This document shows positions 27,083-36,306 of a DNA stretch of 64,000 nucleotides, one piece after another. A model generated the notes under the pieces. That model was not told where the DNA came from, did no database searches, and saw only the letters and a program-made list of their open reading frames with translations. The stretch is taken from assembly GCF_001544515.1 (NCBI RefSeq), contig NZ_FCOL02000001.1:124001-188000 (forward strand), read 5' to 3'. Every line of letters starts with the position of its first letter. The first letter of the stretch is position 1. Made by a program: the position numbers and the translations under genes. Origin of the DNA: Caballeronia terrestris. GTDB taxonomy: Bacteria; Pseudomonadota; Gammaproteobacteria; Burkholderiales; Burkholderiaceae.

Positions 27083-29296
27083 CTACAGCACCGCCACTAC
27101 ACGCACGTCCCCTTCCACCGACGGCACCACCTGCCCGCCGACACGCCGGAACGTAATCGACACGCTCCGCTCGCCGACCCGCAATTCGCCGATCTCCAGC
27201 CAGTCAATACCATCCGGCAACTGCGGCCGGTCGATCCGCACTTCGTCGCGCTCGGCGTCGATGGTCACGCCGAGACACGCTTCCAGAATCATGAACGGCG
27301 CCCCCGCCGCCCACGCTTGCGGCAGACACGCGACCGGATACGCGATCGGCTTTTCGCCGCGCTGCCGCGTGAAGCCGCAGAAGAGCTCCGGCAAACGCAT
27401 GTCGAAGGTCACGGCCGCTTCGAACAACGCCTGCAACAGACGCACCGCGCCGCCGCGATCGCCGTAGCGCGCAAGGCCGCGCGCGCACATCGCGGTGTCG
27501 TGCGGCCACACCGAGCCGTTGTGATACGACATCGGATTGAAGCGCGGCTGCCCCGCTGCGAGCGTGCGCACGCCCCAGCCCGTGTGAAAGAGAGTGGATT
27601 CGAGTTGCCGCGCGACCGCTTCGCCGCGCCCCCGCTCGACGAGATCGAACGCGAGCAGATGCCCCGCATTCGACGCGAGCACGCTGCACAACGCGCCGTG
27701 GCCGTCGAGCGCGATGCCGTAGAACTCCGAATCCGGCATCCAGAACATCGCCTCGACGCGGTCGCGGATGTTCTGCGCGCGCCGTTCGTAATCGAGCGCC
27801 TCTTCCTTCGCGCCGCGCGTCCGGGCAAGACGCGCCATCGTCGCGAATGCCGTCGATGCGTACGCCTGCACCTCGACGAGCGCGATCGGACCGTCGGGGA
27901 AGCGGCCGTCCGCGTGAAACACGGAGTCCTGGCTGTCCTTCCAGCCCTGGTTCGCCAGGCCGTGCTCCGACGCGCGCTGATAGTCGAGCAGGCCCCAGGC
28001 GTTCTTGTCGCAGTGACGCGCGATCCATTGCGTGGCGAGTTGCAGGTTCGGCCACAGTTCGTCGATCAGCGCGCGGTCGCCGGTGCGCTCCACGTAGGCG
28101 CCCGCGAGCACGACGAAGAGCGGCGTGCTGTCCACGCCGCCGTAGTACATCGCGAACGGCACTTCGCCGGTGGCGGCCATTTCGCTCTTGCGCGTCTCGT
28201 GCATGATCTTGCCGACCTCGGCGTCGCGGAACGCCGAATCCTCGCGCGCCTGATGCGCCGCGAGAAAGCGCAGCACGCCGCGCGCGAGCGTCGGCTGCAG
28301 CCACAGCATCTGGAGCGACGTGATGATGGCGTCGCGGCCGAACGCCGTGGAGAACCACGGAATGCCGGCATACGGATATGGGCCAGTTTCGAGATCGGTG
28401 GTGAGCAGGCCAAGATCAGCCAGCGAGCGGTCGATCCATTCGCTGAACAGCGGATTGCTCGACCGCACGCGCGCCGTCGCGCGGCGCCGCTCGCGCATGC
28501 GCCGGTGCGCTTCCATGAGCGCCTCGCGGATCGCCGGGCGCCCCGATTCGGGCGCGCATTCGGCCGCTTCGGACGCGTCGCGCTTGCTCTGCTCGCTCGC
28601 GTCGCTCAGGGCGTGCGTCGTGGCCGTGACCGACAGATAGATCGAAATCGCCGTTTCCGACTGAATATTGAGCGCGTAATCAGCGCGGCTCGGCGTCAGC
28701 GAATCGGGCGCGGGCGTGAACTGGATGCGCGCGGTGCGCTCCACTTCGTCGAGACCGGTGTAGCGCAGCACGACTTCGCCGTTTTCCACCATCGGCGGGC
28801 GCATCGTGCCCCGCTTTGCGCGCTTGCTGCCGCGCACTTCGAACATGTCGAGGAAGTCGGCGGCGAACGAAATCGACAGCGGCACAATGGCCGGTTCCGT
28901 CCCGTAATTGGTAAGCACTATGCTTTCGTGCAGCACATGACCCGACAGCACGCGTTTGCGCTCGACGTGAATCACGCCCTCGGGCGTACGCGCCCCGCCG
29001 ATGGGCGGCAGCGGCTTGTTGGTCAGGTGGGCCGTGAAGACGGCGTTGTCGCTCGACACGCTGCCCGACAGGAGTGACGGCGCCCGGCCGCCGAAGGTCA
29101 GCACCAGTTCCGAGAGCACGCGCGTATCGTTGACAAAGAGGCCGTCGTCGTGGCCGCGGATGTCGCCGTTCGCGTCGTTGACGGCGAACGTGTTGCCCGA
29201 CTTGAGCACGAACTGCTGCTCGCTCGCGATGTTCGCGTGCTCGTTCGGGATGAATGCGTCGTCGGGGCGCGGGGGGTTCGGTTGCTTCGTTTCCAT
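27083..29296 (-). CDS. Amylo-alpha-1,6-glucosidase / glycogen debranching-like protein
   Basis: 737 residues. The N-terminal beta-sandwich domain (GDIRGHDDGLFVNDTRVLSEL; the G-x-x-H-x-x-G-L-F-x-x-D-T-R motif) is the 'glycogen debranching N-terminal' type. The C-terminal (alpha/alpha)6 barrel is of the GH15/GH133-like kind (GRDAIITSLQMLWLQP, MYYGGVDSTPLFV, GWKDSQDSVFH, NPMSYHNGSVWPHD). Acidic catalytic candidates are in these blocks. The ATG at 29296 has AGGAAGG in place. Probably acts on alpha-glucans or related oligosaccharides; alone in its transcript. Confidence 0.88.
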   Translation of the reverse strand: METKQPNPPRPDDAFIPNEHANIASEQQFVLKSGNTFAVNDANGDIRGHDDGLFVNDTRVLSELVLTFGGRAPSLLSGSVSSDNAVFTAHLTNKPLPPIGGARTPEGVIHVERKRVLSGHVLHESIVLTNYGTEPAIVPLSISFAADFLDMFEVRGSKRAKRGTMRPPMVENGEVVLRYTGLDEVERTARIQFTPAPDSLTPSRADYALNIQSETAISIYLSVTATTHALSDASEQSKRDASEAAECAPESGRPAIREALMEAHRRMRERRRATARVRSSNPLFSEWIDRSLADLGLLTTDLETGPYPYAGIPWFSTAFGRDAIITSLQMLWLQPTLARGVLRFLAAHQAREDSAFRDAEVGKIMHETRKSEMAATGEVPFAMYYGGVDSTPLFVVLAGAYVERTGDRALIDELWPNLQLATQWIARHCDKNAWGLLDYQRASEHGLANQGWKDSQDSVFHADGRFPDGPIALVEVQAYASTAFATMARLARTRGAKEEALDYERRAQNIRDRVEAMFWMPDSEFYGIALDGHGALCSVLASNAGHLLAFDLVERGRGEAVARQLESTLFHTGWGVRTLAAGQPRFNPMSYHNGSVWPHDTAMCARGLARYGDRGGAVRLLQALFEAAVTFDMRLPELFCGFTRQRGEKPIAYPVACLPQAWAAGAPFMILEACLGVTIDAERDEVRIDRPQLPDGIDWLEIGELRVGERSVSITFRRVGGQVVPSVEGDVRVVAVL

Positions 29297-29486
29297 TTGC
29301 ACCTTCCTGAATTGACTTGAGTAAGCGCCGGGGCGTGCATGCTGGCGGTTTTTTACCGCGCTGCATGCGCGCCCCCGGGCCTCGCGATGGGCTGGGGCAA
29401 AAGAAGCCGGCGGGACGGCACCGCCGCCGACCGGCTATCATCGACGGCTTTTCGACCGTCTCACGCCTAACGGGTTCTACGCGCGA

Positions 29487-30281
29487 ATGTCATTTCCGCA
29501 TATCGACTTACTTTATTCAGCGTCCGGACTGGCCGTCGGATTCCTCGTCGGCCTGACGGGCGTCGGCGGCGGCTCGCTCATGACGCCGCTGCTCGTGCTC
29601 CTGTTCGGCATCCATCCGGCGACCGCCGTCGGCACCGACCTGCTCTACGCCGCCGCAACCAAGACGGCCGGAACGCTCGTCCACGGGATCAAGGGCTCCG
29701 TCGACTGGCGCATCACCGCGCGGCTCGCCATGGGCAGCGTGCCGGCGGCCGCGATCACGCTCGTGCTGCTCAACCGCTACGGCCTGCACGCGCCGGGCAC
29801 GGCCAGACTGATACAGATGATTCTCGGCTCGGCGCTCCTGATCACGGCGGTTTCGCTCGTGTTCCGGCCTCAGCTCGCGCGGCTCGCCTATAACAAAGGG
29901 CGCAACCGGCCGGACAATCCGCAGCGCACTGTCTTGTGGACCGTGCTCACCGGCGCGATTCTCGGCATGCTCGTGTCGATCACCTCGGTCGGCGCGGGCG
30001 CGATCGGCGTGACTGTCCTGCTTTTGCTCTACCCGCGGCTCGCGACCGCGCGCATCGTCGGCTCGGACATCGCCCACGCCGTTCCGCTCACGCTGATCGC
30101 CGGGACGGGCCACTGGATTCTCGGGTCGGTCGACTGGTCGCTGCTCGCCTCGCTGCTCGTCGGCTCGCTGCCGGGCATCGTGCTCGGCAGCATGTTGTCG
30201 GCCAAGGCACCGGAGGCGCTCCTGCGCAACCTGCTCGCGGCTACCCTCGTCCTCGTAGGCATCAAGCTCGTTCTGAGCTGA
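29487..30281 (+). CDS. TauE/SafE family sulfite/organic anion exporter
   Basis: 264 residues, about eight hydrophobic segments in two pseudo-repeats. The first repeat has GLTGVGGGSLMTPLLVLLFGIHPATAVGTDLLYAAATKTAGT. The second has SITSVGAGAIGVTVLLLLYP...GSDIAHAVPLTLIAGTGHW, the standard TauE motifs. Members export sulfite, sulfolactate or similar anions; the substrate is not clear here. Faces away from the debranching gene. Confidence 0.9.
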   Translation: MSFPHIDLLYSASGLAVGFLVGLTGVGGGSLMTPLLVLLFGIHPATAVGTDLLYAAATKTAGTLVHGIKGSVDWRITARLAMGSVPAAAITLVLLNRYGLHAPGTARLIQMILGSALLITAVSLVFRPQLARLAYNKGRNRPDNPQRTVLWTVLTGAILGMLVSITSVGAGAIGVTVLLLLYPRLATARIVGSDIAHAVPLTLIAGTGHWILGSVDWSLLASLLVGSLPGIVLGSMLSAKAPEALLRNLLAATLVLVGIKLVLS

Positions 30282-30323
30282 CGTTCGATGCGTTGATAGT
30301 AGTCGCGCGCGGTGACGGATTCC

Positions 30324-30407
30324 AGTCGGCCAAAAGGCATAGGTTTTTCGCACAGGCGTGCGCATTTTTTCCTGTTTGTGCTTCGGGCTTATGCCATTCG
30401 GCCGACT
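30324..30407. other. Structured intergenic element after tauE
   Basis: The 315-base gap 30282-30596 holds no supportable gene but has nested symmetry. AGTCGGCC-AAAA-GGCATA (30324-30341) pairs with TATGCC-ATTC-GGCCGACT (30390-30407). In between lies the hairpin CGCAC-AGGC-GTGCG. The remainder up to the phosphatase RBS shows nothing clear. Confidence 0.55.
30349..30370 (+). terminator. Putative terminator of tauE
   Basis: CGCAC (30349-30353), loop AGGC, GTGCG (30358-30362), CA, then TTTTTT (30365-30370). A short stem but followed by a clean T-run, 68 bases after the tauE stop. Confidence 0.7.
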
Positions 30408-30596
30408 TCTCGCGGCGTCTCGTTGCAGGCAACATGCAGTTCCGATGCACTCGATGAGCGGCCCGACGCGGGTAACCCCCCGGTTCTTAACGGTTGGCGC
30501 ACGCCACGTCATTGACGATAATGCTTGGCGCGCGCCGCCGCGCGTCGAAGCATGGGACCAGAGTAAGCCGCTAAGCGACCCAAAGGAGCCAGAGCG

Positions 30597-32285
30597 ATGA
30601 GCCAAACCGACGATCCGCGTGACGACCTTCCCGCTTCTTACGCAAGCGATGCACCGACGGACCCCGCCCGGCGCCGTCTGCTCGCCGCGGGTGTCGGCCT
30701 CGCGGGCCTGTCGCTCGGCGGCTGCAACCTGTTCGATCAAAAATCCGCGACACCCAGGACCGCCGCCGATATCGCGCTCGACCGCACGCTGCAGGCGAAA
30801 ATCAAGCGCATCGTGGTGATCTACGCGGAAAACCGCAGCTTCACCAATTTGTACGGCAATTTCCCCGGGGTCCAGTATCCGCTCGATTCCGTGCCGGCGT
30901 CGCGCTATCTTCAGCTCGATCGCGACGGCAGCACGCAGCTCGCCAAGTTGCCCGCCATCTGGGGCGGGCTCGTGCCGCAGGCGCAGGAAGTGAACGGCAA
31001 GCGCTACGCTATTGCCGAGAACCAGATCACCGGCCTTGCAAACACGCCGTTCCGCTTGACGGACGCGCAGGGCCAGCCGCTGCCGAACGGTGTCATCACG
31101 CGCGATCTCGTGCACCGTTTCTATCAGAATCAGATGCAGATCAACGCGGGGCGCAACAACCAGTTCGCCGCGTGGGGCGACTCGGGCGGCCTCGTGATGG
31201 GGCACTACCGCAATTCCGCCGGTACGCTGCGTCTCTGGGGGCTCGCAAGCCAGTACACGCTTTGCGACAACTTCTTCATGTCGGCGTTCGGCGGTTCGTG
31301 GCTCAACCACATCTTCCTGATTTCCGCGCAGGCGCCGTTCTATCCGAACGTGAGCAGCGGGCCGGCGGCGAAGCTCACCTCGGTCGTGGAAGGCGACGAC
31401 CTCACCGGCACGCGCCTGAAACTCGCGCCGGATTCGCCGAAATCGGCGCTCGAAGGTCCGCCCAAGTTCGTGCGCGACGGCGCGCTCACCGCCGACGGTT
31501 ACGCCGTCAACACAATGGCGCCGCCCTATCAGCCGAGCAACGTGCGACCCGCCGAGCACGGCGATCCGTCGCTCGCGGACCTCTCGAATCCGCGCGTGCT
31601 GCCGCCGCAGGATTACGCGACGATCGGCGACCGGCTGTCGGCGAAGGGCGTCGACTGGGCGTGGTACAGCGGGGCGTGGCAGTACGCGCTCGAACACGCC
31701 GATACGGGCATGGTCCCCGATTTCCAGTATCACCATCAGCCGTTCAACTATTTCCGCAGCTTCGCGCCGGGCACGCAGGCGCGGGCGCAGCACCTGCGCG
31801 ATGCCGGCCTCGGCGACGATCCGTCGACCAACAAGCTGATGGCCGACATCGACGCGGGGCGCCTGCCCGCCGTCACGTTCTACAAGCCGCAGGGCAACCT
31901 GAACATGCACGCCGGGTACGCGGACGTCGAATCGGGCGACCGGCACATCGCCAACGTGATCGAGCGGATTCAGCGCGGGCCGCAGTGGGAGAACACGGTC
32001 GTGGTCGTCACCGTCGATGAAAACGGCGGCTGGTGGGATCACGTCTCGCCGCCGAAGGGCGACCGCTGGGGACCGGGCTCGCGGATTCCCGCGCTCGTGA
32101 TCTCGCCGATCGCGAAAAAGGGTTACGTCGATCACACGGTGTACGACACGAACTCGATCCTGCGGTTTATCTCAAGGGTGCATGATTTGCCGCCGCTCGA
32201 CGGCGTCGTCGCACGGGATCGGGCGTTTGCCGCGAACGGGGAAGCGCCGTTGGGGGATTTGACGGGGGCGCTGGATCTGGCGTAA
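30597..32285 (+). CDS. Tat-exported lipoprotein, AcpA-type acid phosphatase/phospholipase C family
   Basis: 562 residues of the phosphoesterase superfamily that includes Francisella AcpA and bacterial phospholipase C. The N-terminus has a twin-arginine start (ARRRLLAAGVGLAGLSLGGC) that ends in a lipobox, so it is likely Tat-translocated and lipidated. Metal-site motifs: VVIYAENRSFTNLYG, FGGSWLNHIFLISAQ, and late VVVTVDENGGWWDHVSPP. GGAG lies before the ATG. Acts outside the cytoplasm on phosphoesters; phosphatase rather than lipase is an inference from AcpA-like sequence. Confidence 0.9.
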   Translation: MSQTDDPRDDLPASYASDAPTDPARRRLLAAGVGLAGLSLGGCNLFDQKSATPRTAADIALDRTLQAKIKRIVVIYAENRSFTNLYGNFPGVQYPLDSVPASRYLQLDRDGSTQLAKLPAIWGGLVPQAQEVNGKRYAIAENQITGLANTPFRLTDAQGQPLPNGVITRDLVHRFYQNQMQINAGRNNQFAAWGDSGGLVMGHYRNSAGTLRLWGLASQYTLCDNFFMSAFGGSWLNHIFLISAQAPFYPNVSSGPAAKLTSVVEGDDLTGTRLKLAPDSPKSALEGPPKFVRDGALTADGYAVNTMAPPYQPSNVRPAEHGDPSLADLSNPRVLPPQDYATIGDRLSAKGVDWAWYSGAWQYALEHADTGMVPDFQYHHQPFNYFRSFAPGTQARAQHLRDAGLGDDPSTNKLMADIDAGRLPAVTFYKPQGNLNMHAGYADVESGDRHIANVIERIQRGPQWENTVVVVTVDENGGWWDHVSPPKGDRWGPGSRIPALVISPIAKKGYVDHTVYDTNSILRFISRVHDLPPLDGVVARDRAFAANGEAPLGDLTGALDLA

Positions 32286-32434
32286 GCGGCGGGCGGGTGC
32301 TCACGGCCGCTCGCACCCGTGATTTCGGTGCGACGTCAGGTCTGGGGTGGCAGCCAAACCTCCCTCTGCGCGCGTAGCCGCGGCGCGCGCGCGGCGCGGC
32401 CGTTCGGCGCGCGGAACTGCAGAGCTCGAAGCGC

Positions 32435-33847
32435 CTAAACCCGCCCCGCCCGCGCATCCGCGGCATCGACGGCTTCCTGCCGCCAGCCGCGTCGCGAGCG
32501 CATCATCCGGCGCAGCGCGAGCCGCGCCATCTTGAGCCAGCCGAACGGGCGCGGGTCGGCGAGCATGCTCAGCGCCCGCGCGTAGTCAAGCGTGAGGCCG
32601 GGCGTCCAGGCCATCGTCGCGGCGCGCTTGCGGATTTGCGCCGCGACCCACAGTTCGGGCGTGACGAGCAGCCGCCAGAACGCGCGCCAGCCGGTATCGC
32701 GTCCGTGAAATCGGCCGACCGCGCCTTCCAGCGCGGCTTCGAGCGCGTTCGACACCGTGCTCGAACAGTTGCGATACGTGAGGTTGTAGGTCGGTTCCTG
32801 CCGATAGGCGTCCCAGAATTCGCCCAGTCGGTCGGGGCTGTAGTTGCGGATGCGGACTTTCGTCGTCGATTCGCACCACGCCTTCGATTCCGTCGCGTAG
32901 TCCGGCTGGAACACGCCGGGCACGTCGTTTTCGCGGGTCGCGCGCAGGATGCGGCCGAATTCGTCGGGCGAGCGGTCGATTTCCACGCCCGGATAGAGGC
33001 TGATATACACGCCCTCCGGAGATTCCAGCGCAGCGTGGCCGGTCGAAATCACGCCGTTCGCATCGACGGCCGCGATGTAGCGATCGACGATCAGCGTGCG
33101 TTGCGCCTGCGTCCGCGCCGATCCGACCGGCGTCCATACATGGACTGTGAGCGCTTTTTCGTCCGGAGCGGGCGGGCCGTCCCATTCGAACGGGCTATCG
33201 GCGGCGAGCTGGGTCGCGGATTTCTCGACGATCGTGTGGTCCGCGATCACGTCGTCCGACAGGTTCAGCGTGCGCTTTCTTTCCGGCGGGATGCGCTGCA
33301 ACGCGCGCACGCGCAGCGCGATCCACAGCAGGTTCCAGCCGCCGAACGCGAGCCCGAGGCCGAGGCAATATGGTGCCGTGCCGACGTAATGCGTCGGATA
33401 CGGCTGGAAGAAAAATATCGCCAGCAGGATTTCGACGATCGCAAACCCCAGCACGACCCGCCAGCGCGGATAGCGCACGACGAATGCCGACACCGCCTGC
33501 AACAGCCCGTCGGCGAGAAAAAGCGTGCCGAAGATCATCGACAGCACAAAGTTGCCGTGGTGATGCCCGGCCAAAATCAGCGCCGCCGCCAGCACGACCG
33601 CCGCGCCCTTCACGTAGCGCAGCACGCGCTGCCCGCCCGCGCCGGTCCACGCGACGGCGAGCGTCGCGAGACCCTCGGCGAGCAGCAGATAGGCCAAAAA
33701 TTCCATCGGGAAATAGATGGCGTTGTCGAGCGCGTCGATGAAAACGCCTACGCCGATCAGCAGCCACAGCAAGCCGACGGCGAACAGCGTGCGCCAGCGT
33801 CTGCGCAAATAGTCGACGCCGAGGAGAAGCAAAACGAGCTGGACCAT
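32435..33847 (-). CDS. HdeD-like membrane protein fused to a permuted papain-like domain
   Basis: 470 residues. The first ~210 contain about six hydrophobic segments resembling the HdeD/DUF308 family (VGLLWLLIGVGVFIDALDNAIYF, ADGLLQAVSAFVVRYPRWRVVLGFAIVEILLAIFFFQ). The rest is soluble, with STGHAALESPEGVYISLYPG (His near 270) and later YNLTYRNCSSTVSNALEAAL (Cys near 360). His before Cys with these contexts is the order of permuted NlpC/P60 or LRAT-like peptidase/acyltransferase domains. The start at 33847 (MVQLVLLLLG) begins the first helix. Function unknown; cell-envelope role inferred. Confidence 0.72.
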   Translation of the reverse strand: MVQLVLLLLGVDYLRRRWRTLFAVGLLWLLIGVGVFIDALDNAIYFPMEFLAYLLLAEGLATLAVAWTGAGGQRVLRYVKGAAVVLAAALILAGHHHGNFVLSMIFGTLFLADGLLQAVSAFVVRYPRWRVVLGFAIVEILLAIFFFQPYPTHYVGTAPYCLGLGLAFGGWNLLWIALRVRALQRIPPERKRTLNLSDDVIADHTIVEKSATQLAADSPFEWDGPPAPDEKALTVHVWTPVGSARTQAQRTLIVDRYIAAVDANGVISTGHAALESPEGVYISLYPGVEIDRSPDEFGRILRATRENDVPGVFQPDYATESKAWCESTTKVRIRNYSPDRLGEFWDAYRQEPTYNLTYRNCSSTVSNALEAALEGAVGRFHGRDTGWRAFWRLLVTPELWVAAQIRKRAATMAWTPGLTLDYARALSMLADPRPFGWLKMARLALRRMMRSRRGWRQEAVDAADARAGRV

Positions 33848-33906
33848 GACGCAACCTGTATTGACCGGACCTCGCAATAATAAGAGCGATGGCCGGGCGA
33901 GCAAAA

Positions 33907-34296
33907 TCAGTCGCGCTCGACCCACGCGCGCGCCGCGATCTCGAGCAAGTAGCCGTAGTGCAGCGCGCCAACCGGCACGACCGCGCGCGCGGACTTCCAC
34001 TCGCCGAAATGGCGCGCGTAAATCTCGTTGAATTCCTTCCAGTGATCGACGCCAACGAGATATACCGTGACTTCGATGCAGTCTTTCAGCTCGGCGCCCG
34101 CTGCCGCGAGGACCGCGCGCAGGTTCGACAAGGTCTGTTCCGCCTGCACCGCGAACGGCTGGTCGCCGGTGTGGGTGCCGTCAGGGCGCATCGGCAACTG
34201 GCCGGACACGCAGATCAGGTTGCCCGCGCGCGTCGCGTGGCTGTAGTGGCCCGCGGGGATCGGCAGGCCGGGAGCGTTGAGGGCTTCGATTGGCAT
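33907..34296 (-). CDS. RidA family protein
   Basis: 129 residues of the RidA/YjgF/UK114 family. These trimers hydrolyse reactive enamines/imines from PLP enzymes or act as related deaminases. Typical blocks: PAGHYSHATRAGNLICVSGQLP, AEQTLSNLRAVLAAAGAELKDCIEVTVYLVGVDHWKEFNEIYARHFGE, and PARAVV-like SARAVVPVGALHYGYLLEIAARAW. The canonical Arg of the active site is present in SARAVVP. The start at 34296 (MPIEALNAPGL) gives normal length; a longer frame has no family similarity. Confidence 0.9.
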   Translation of the reverse strand: MPIEALNAPGLPIPAGHYSHATRAGNLICVSGQLPMRPDGTHTGDQPFAVQAEQTLSNLRAVLAAAGAELKDCIEVTVYLVGVDHWKEFNEIYARHFGEWKSARAVVPVGALHYGYLLEIAARAWVERD

Positions 34297-34343
34297 CGTC
34301 GGTTCGGTGGTTGAGGAGACGCCCAAGCATACGCAGCCGCGCC

Positions 34344-35237
34344 TCACCCCGCCAGTTTCGCCACCAGAAAATCTAGGAACGCGCGCGCCCGGCCCGCCAT
34401 CGACGCGCTCTGGTAGTACACCGCGTTGACCGGCAGGCGGACGTCGGCGAGGGCGTCGTCGAGAATCGCGCGCAGGCGGCCTGCGCGCATGTCGGCGGCT
34501 GTCATGAACTCGGACAGACACGCGATCCCGCAGTCGTTCAGCGCGAGTTGCCGGATCGTCTCGCCGCTCGATGCCGCGAGCGCCGGCGTGATAGTCACGA
34601 ACGCGCGGGCGGAGCGGGCATCGCGCAGGGGCCAGTCATTGAGGCTTTCCGGCGCCGTAAAGCCGATCAGCCGATGCCGCAGCAATTCATCGACGTCGCG
34701 CGGCTCGCCGTTTTCCGCCAGATACGCCGGACTCGCGAGCACCCGCCAGCGCGTGCTGCCGAGCGAGCGCGCGTGCAGCGTCGAATCCTGCAGCGCGCCG
34801 AGCCTGATCGCGATATCGACGCGCTGCTCCATCAGGTCGACGATGCGCTCGTTGCTCGTCAGCTCCAGCGTGATATCGGGATAGAGCGCGTTGAACGCCT
34901 TCACGTTCGGCACGATGCAGTGGAGCATGAACGGCGACGCGGCATCGACGCGCAGCCGCCCCGCCGGCCGCTCGCGATGCCGCACGATGGCTTCCTCGGC
35001 GTCGTCCATCGCGGCGAGGATCAGCCGGGCGCGCGCGAGAAACAGTTCGCCCTCGTCGGTCAGTTGCAGACGGCGCGTCGTGCGGCGCACGAGCGTGGCG
35101 TCGAGTTTCGTCTCCAGCCGCGTGAGCGCCCGGCTCACGCCGGAGACGGTCTGCTGCAACGCCTCGGCCGCCGCCGTGATCGAGCCGCAATCGATCACGC
35201 TCACGAAGACCTGCAATTCGTCGGTGTTCGTCTTCAT
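34344..35237 (-). CDS. LysR family transcriptional regulator
   Basis: 297 residues. N-terminal winged helix (MKTNTDELQVFVSVIDCGSITAAAEALQQTVSGVSRALTRLE) and a periplasmic-binding-like effector domain (CrgA/YafC-type, with DITLELTSNERIVDLMEQRVDIAIRLG). Divergent from the NAD-epimerase gene with a 110-base gap, so it likely regulates that gene. Inducer unknown. Confidence 0.93.
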   Translation of the reverse strand: MKTNTDELQVFVSVIDCGSITAAAEALQQTVSGVSRALTRLETKLDATLVRRTTRRLQLTDEGELFLARARLILAAMDDAEEAIVRHRERPAGRLRVDAASPFMLHCIVPNVKAFNALYPDITLELTSNERIVDLMEQRVDIAIRLGALQDSTLHARSLGSTRWRVLASPAYLAENGEPRDVDELLRHRLIGFTAPESLNDWPLRDARSARAFVTITPALAASSGETIRQLALNDCGIACLSEFMTAADMRAGRLRAILDDALADVRLPVNAVYYQSASMAGRARAFLDFLVAKLAG

Positions 35238-35347
35238 CGTTTGTTTGTTGACTCAGAATCAAGATTGATTTGAGACTAGCACTGTTTTTGCGAAAGTCGA
35301 ATCGGCCCATACTGCCCCTTATCGACACCTTTCAAAGGAGCAGCACC

Positions 35348-36241
35348 ATGAAAATTTTTGTGACTGGCGCAGGCGGGTTCATCGGCGGATCGATCGCGGC
35401 GGGCCTCGTGCGCGACGGCCATCAGGTGCGCGGCCTCGTGCGGCGCGCGGAGCAATCGGACGAACTGAAGCGCCTCGGCATCGAGCCGGTGCTCGGCAGC
35501 CTCGACGACCGCGCGCTCCTCGCCGCCGAAGCGCGCGCGGCGGACGCCGTCATCAACGCCGCCAGCAGCGACCATCGCGGCGCGGTCGAAGCGTTGATCG
35601 AAGGGCTCGAAGGCTCGAACAAGCCATTCCTGCACACGAGCGGGTCGAGCATCGTCGGCGATGCGTCGGGCGGCGAGTCGTCGGAGGCGATCTATCGCGA
35701 GGACAACCTGCCCGAGCCCACCGCCGACAAGGCGCCGCGCGTCGCGATCGACAACCTCGTGCTCGATGCCGCCAAGCGCGGCGTGCGCTCGGCCGTGCTC
35801 TGCAACACGCTGATCTACGGCCACGGCGCGATTCCGTCGGCGGCAAGCGTGCAGTTGCCGCGCTTGCTGAAGCAGGCGAAGAAGAGCGGCGTCGTGCGTC
35901 ATGTCGGGCCGGGGCGCAACATCTGGTCGAACGTGCATATCGACGACGTCGTCGATGCGTACCGCCGCGCGCTCGACAAGACGCCGCCGGGGACGTTCTA
36001 TTTCATCGAGAGCGGCGAAGCGCCGTTCCGCGAAATGACGACGGCGATGGCAGAGGTGCTGGGTTTGGGCGAGCCTCAGGACTGGCCGCTCGACGCCGCG
36101 AAGGAAGAATGGGGTTATGAGATGGCGTCGTACGGGCTCGGGTCGAACAGCCGGGTGCGCGGCGAGCAGGCGCGCAAGCTGCTTGGATGGACGCCGAAGA
36201 GGACGTCGGTCGTCGAGTGGATCAAGAATGAAATGGTTTGA
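35348..36241 (+). CDS. NAD-dependent epimerase/dehydratase family protein
   Basis: 297 residues with the extended-SDR nucleotide motif VTGAGGFIGGSIAAGL, followed by a His/Ser/Tyr-type region (LHTSGSSIVGD; the usual YxxxK is replaced by VAIDNLVLDAAK, so the canonical Tyr is not obvious). This resembles the subgroup of NAD-epimerase-like proteins next to LysR regulators. AAAGGAG lies before the ATG at 35348. Actual catalysis uncertain because of the missing Tyr-Lys pair. Confidence 0.88.
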   Translation: MKIFVTGAGGFIGGSIAAGLVRDGHQVRGLVRRAEQSDELKRLGIEPVLGSLDDRALLAAEARAADAVINAASSDHRGAVEALIEGLEGSNKPFLHTSGSSIVGDASGGESSEAIYREDNLPEPTADKAPRVAIDNLVLDAAKRGVRSAVLCNTLIYGHGAIPSAASVQLPRLLKQAKKSGVVRHVGPGRNIWSNVHIDDVVDAYRRALDKTPPGTFYFIESGEAPFREMTTAMAEVLGLGEPQDWPLDAAKEEWGYEMASYGLGSNSRVRGEQARKLLGWTPKRTSVVEWIKNEMV

Positions 36242-36272
36242 CTTCGGGTACGGGGTGACTTTGCTGGATTAG

Positions 36273-36306
36273 AAAAAGCCGTTCCAACGCGTTGGAACGG
36301 CTTTTT
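36273..36306 (+). terminator. Perfect 16-base hairpin terminator, bidirectional
   Basis: AAAAAGCCGTTCCAAC (36273-36288), GC, GTTGGAACGGCTTTTT (36291-36306). Very strong, symmetric A- and T-runs. It abuts the 9-bp repeat array. Confidence 0.95.

Noticed and set aside
29517-32135. 872-codon minus-strand frame across tauE and the phosphatase
   Set aside because: Antisense to two well-supported genes and to the gap between them.
35348-36241. Standard extended SDR with Tyr-Lys catalysis
   Set aside because: Only the nucleotide motif is clear; the YxxxK pair is not visible, so no specific reaction was assigned.
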